Shown: positions 60,755 to 64,000 of the stretch, piece by piece | Layout of the letters: each line of letters begins with the position of its first letter | Numbering within the stretch: the stretch's first letter is position 1 | Source of the DNA: Pampus argenteus | Taxonomy: Eukaryota > Chordata > Actinopteri > Scombriformes > Stromateidae | Length of the DNA: 64,000 nt | Reading direction: 5' to 3' | Assembly: GCA_036937835.1 (NCBI GenBank) | Contig: CM072878.1 | Coordinates: forward strand, 18,952,501-19,016,500 | Notes under the pieces: model-generated | What the model was told of the DNA's origin: nothing | Seen by the model: only the letters and a program-made list of their open reading frames with translations | The model's database searches: none | Program-made: the position numbers and the translations under genes

Positions 60755-63341
60755 GGGTTCATTTAATTTGGAGAAACAAAAACAATTATGAATCTGCCTG
60801 GGTGGAGGTCATCTCCTCTCTGCAGCACTTCTCTCAGTTTCATTGCAGAATACCTGTAGACTTTTTTTCAAGGAGAACTTGAAATCAATTTCAAGGCCCA
60901 TTTAATTTTATACACCCGTACATGCTGACCCACAACAGCATAGTTCAAATATTGATCTTCTTTAGTGGGTGACCCAGGGTGCCTCTAAGTAGTCAAACGC
61001 ACTGTACAGCTGCATCCTTTAAAAATGAACTAATGAGATCAAGAAAAAAAGGAAAACTTCTGAGTGAGTGTTTGATTTGAAAAATAATTTCCTCAAACTT
61101 GGTTACCACACAACACGCCTGCTGCTCCGATGAAGACAGATAATGACCTTTTGAAAAACAAAATATCAGTGTTTGCCTGGAGATCTATTTGTCAGCAGCA
61201 GCGTGTCTTCTGGCGGCGGAGAAAACAGGCTTGTAGTAGCAGAAGAAGAAGCGGTAATAATGCTTCGCTGTTCACCACTGCCATTAAGCTGCTGGTGATA
61301 AAAAGGTGCAGTGCTTTTAATGGCTTGTGATAGCTTCTTCTTCTTCTGTTTTTTTTTTTTTTGCCTTCACTTGTACGTCCACTCTGTTAACTCAGCACAC
61401 AGGGTAATACGTCTCATTTGAGAGGATCCAGCCGAGAGGAGAATGCTTGAAGGACAGTATGAGAGTGACACTACATTATAAACATAATAATCACAGCTGG
61501 CTAAGATACTGCAGTAAAGAAATAATTGGACTCAAGCTGGTCTGGCTGCTTAAGCATTTTAGCGTGTCATTTGCAGAAATAGAAAACCTCAGGACAGATT
61601 ATATTCTTAGGGGGGAAAAAAAAGCTACAAATGGTTTCTACTGTGATGTTATCCTCCTATCTGTAACTGTATGCATGTGTGTGTATAAGAGTGTGTGATG
61701 TGGTGAGAGCTCCCGCAGTGTAAAGACAGGGAGGTTTTGTGTCGTGTGTCTTGTCGTTCTCCGCTCACGGTCTCCGTTTGTCCTACAGGAGCACTCGAGC
61801 AGCAGAGATTTTAAAACTAAGCAGACGTTCCTGAGCTGTATTAAACAGCCTGGGTGGGAAATAAGGCCACTGCAATGCAGAGTTCACGAGAGTGGGTGTC
61901 AGCCATCGGCCTTTAGCTGAACCTCTGCAGCTCTGTGAAGTAATCTATTAATATCACAGATTAAGAGGGATAACAAAGCTTAATACGTTTTAGCACTGAG
62001 GAGAAAATATGTCCACAGCACTGCATGTAATTAAGTATGGAAACCCGACATCAAATATCTGGTCAGATTTGTAATCTTGTTTACATAATTTAAATCAATC
62101 AAGTTTCCTTTTGGCAAACTTCTTATACAGCCGTCTGCTTTCAGACATTTAACATTTGAGAACTTCTGTAGTTTAATGACGAAAAGCGTTTAGTAGAAAA
62201 AGAGTTTTATATTTCTCAAAAGCATGATTCAAAAACGTTGAGTCTCAAAATGTGTTAAATGTTTAACACGGACGTTAATTAAAAGCTTCATTAGAAATTT
62301 GCCATCATGTAAAAAAGAAGAAAAAAAAAAACATGTTGGTAATTATTGTGAGGTGAGAACATCTGCAACTACAGCTTTGTTTTCCAGAAGTAGAGTATAT
62401 TAGCATCAGCAGCGCAGTGAATGCTAATTCACTGACACACTATAGGTCCAGAATATAGACAGGAGCTAACGCTCAACATTAATGACTGGAGGATATTTAG
62501 CATTATTGGCAAAATGTAAATACACATTTATTGATGCGGTGCACAGCAACGTGCATGCAAAGTCCTGCAAGCATCCACCTAGAGATGACAAGAATTCCTC
62601 AGATGGAGGCAAATAAATATACATATGTAAGCTCAAATATGTACGATCACATTAAAAATACAGCCAGACCCCCGGTGGAAAACCTTTGTTACTGAGTAAA
62701 TCTACTGCACTGTTTGTGCCATTCTTCTATACAGGGAACAAATTTAATTTTGTTTCATTTACAAAGGTCTAGTGGAGTAAGACGGTGGGTAGCCTTAAGA
62801 AAAAAAAAACACACTCGTCAGCCTCACCGTGAAGCGTCGGTGAAGAACAAGGCAGCACTCACTCACACACCAAATGAAATTTCAAAATAAACGACTGAGC
62901 TGTGATTTACATTTCTCCTCCGGGGCAGAGAAAAGTGAGAAAACATTTCAATCAGTCCCTCCGCCTTTGTTATGCTGCTATGAATCAGCTGTTTAAGGGA
63001 CAAAACAGCTGAACGGCGGCGAGAGAAAGACTGAATGATTTCACACCAAAACATAGAACATATTGAGAGGTATATTCCAGAGCGCATGAAATTGGGTTTT
63101 AAGTTTTTTTGATTTGTGTCTGATTGAATCTGTGTGAATTGTGCTTGTCGAAAAACAACAAAGCTGGCATTGCTTTGTGGTTCAATGGAAATATTTCAAA
63201 TATAGTGTTTATCTATGACAACACAACAGAGAAAAATGAATGGAACAAATGCTTAACTCATGACATCCGAGTCGGGGATTATTTTCTGCTGCGCATTAAT
63301 ATATATTTTTGTTTCTGTGGTGAGTATTTAGAGCAGCAGGA

Positions 63342-63343
<2 letters not shown>

Positions 63344-63373
<30 letters not shown>
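63344..63373 (+). repeat. (TG)15 microsatellite
   Basis: Perfect TG tract. Confidence 0.95.
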
Positions 63374-63374
<1 letters not shown>

Positions 63375-63439
63375 CATGTCACCTAGTGCAACGGTGTGCA
63401 TCATTTACGGCACACAGGAATGAGATATATCAGCATGTA

Positions 63440-63495
63440 CCGACTTTGTTGGTTTTGGTCTTTTCATGAGATTTGTTGACAGAAAGTAAAGTGTT
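63440..63495 (-). mobile_element. TTAAAGGATA-type MITE fragment
   Basis: The block actttgttggttttggtc followed by ttttcatgagatttgttgac is the reverse complement of the family's left interior (gtcaacaaatctcatgaaaa...). Only about 55 bp are recognisable. Confidence 0.55.
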
Positions 63496-64000
63496 GAATA
63501 TCTGTATTCTTGAACAGCACGAGTGCAGCTGCATATTGAAACAGAACCGACTATTATTTGTTAACCCTTTTCCTGAAAGGTCAGGATGGCGTGGTGGGGG
63601 TGGTGGTGGTCTCTCAGTCCCATTTCAAACCCACTGAGGCCACGGCTCATTTCTCAAACTCATCTCCAATGCACCCACATGGGCCTAACGAGGGCCCATG
63701 TAGGGACAAAAACCTATTAGGCCTCCCCAGTTACAGACAGCATCTCCATTTACAGCTGTCAATAGTACAGCTTGGCCTACAATAATTATCCCCCAGGAAG
63801 GAGCCGTCTCTGCGCGGTAAGAATTAGTCTGTCCCCGGGAGACCGCCAACCTGAATCCTTCGATATCTAAAGTCCCCGTGAATAGCTGCGCTTTGGGAGG
63901 CAGGATCAAGGCCTGAACCGAGGGGGAAGTGTGTCACGGGTATTCCCAGGCCTCTCTTCTCTGCATCCCCTCGCCTTTAAAGCAGATGTATCAGTGAGTG

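Larger units (their letters stand above)
48860..64000 (-). other. upstream intron or leader region of rbfox3, part 3
   Basis: No supported gene. Contains purine-rich 48816-48990, pyrimidine-rich 55425-55530, (CA)n tracts, a MITE-like element 59548-59951, (AAT)n 60721-60752 and a repeat fragment 63440-63495. The longest open frame (51190-51825, +) has no recognisable domain and is treated as chance or conserved noncoding sequence. Confidence 0.6.

Noticed and set aside
1..64000. CRISPR arrays, bacterial operons or phage genes
   Set aside because: The regularly repeated sequences are microsatellites; the exon structure and repeats are those of a vertebrate nuclear genome.

Overview
The window is vertebrate genomic DNA, almost certainly from a ray-finned (percomorph-type) fish. 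It has small phylogenetically familiar exons with GT/AG borders set in long AT-rich introns, very abundant (CA)n/(TG)n microsatellites, a fish tRNA-derived SINE, and several short inverted-repeat elements of families common in percomorph genomes. There is no bacterial or phage content, no operon and no CRISPR array. Almost all short open frames in it are chance frames in intron sequence.

The one gene I can support is rbfox3 (NeuN / Fox-1 homolog 3), on the minus strand, so transcription runs from high to low coordinates. Ten coding exons were read directly from the sequence: 27322-27020 (contains the MAQPY start), 19903-19760, 16021-15968, 13103-13011, 12242-12182, 12096-12043, 6829-6697, 5537-5498, 3192-3134 and 755-677. 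Their phases join without a break into 329 codons from the MAQPY methionine to ...VGTM. The exon sizes after the first (144, 54, 93, 61, 54, 133, 40, 59, 79 nt) follow the RBFOX pattern. RBFOX3 rather than RBFOX1/2 is indicated by the start of the protein, by VYGPELYAVTGFPYP after the RRM, and by the DPYHHTIGPAATYS tail. The stop codon, the 3' UTR and any further 3' exon lie below coordinate 1. The 5' leader exons lie above 64000 or were not recognisable.

Layout. 1-676: intron after the last visible exon. 677-12096: exons for the C-terminal, RGG/Tyr/Ala-rich half, including the 40-nt neuronal-type exon. 12182-19903: exons for the RNA recognition motif. 27020-27322: N-terminal exon. 27323-64000: 36.7 kb of intron or leader with no supported gene, holding microsatellites, MITE-like elements, a simple-sequence cluster at 35.0-36.5 kb and some low-repeat stretches that could be regulatory.

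Points of most interest: two in-frame alternative 5' splice sites on the N-terminal exon (17 codons apart); UGCAUG (Fox-binding) clusters in the transcript sense just downstream of the 93-nt RRM exon and near C-terminal exons, consistent with autoregulation; GU and CA repeats close to splice sites; an open second frame through the C-terminal exons if the 40-nt exon is skipped; and several fragments of one TTAAAGGATA-type element. I found no convincing previously undescribed system. All assignments are by eye.
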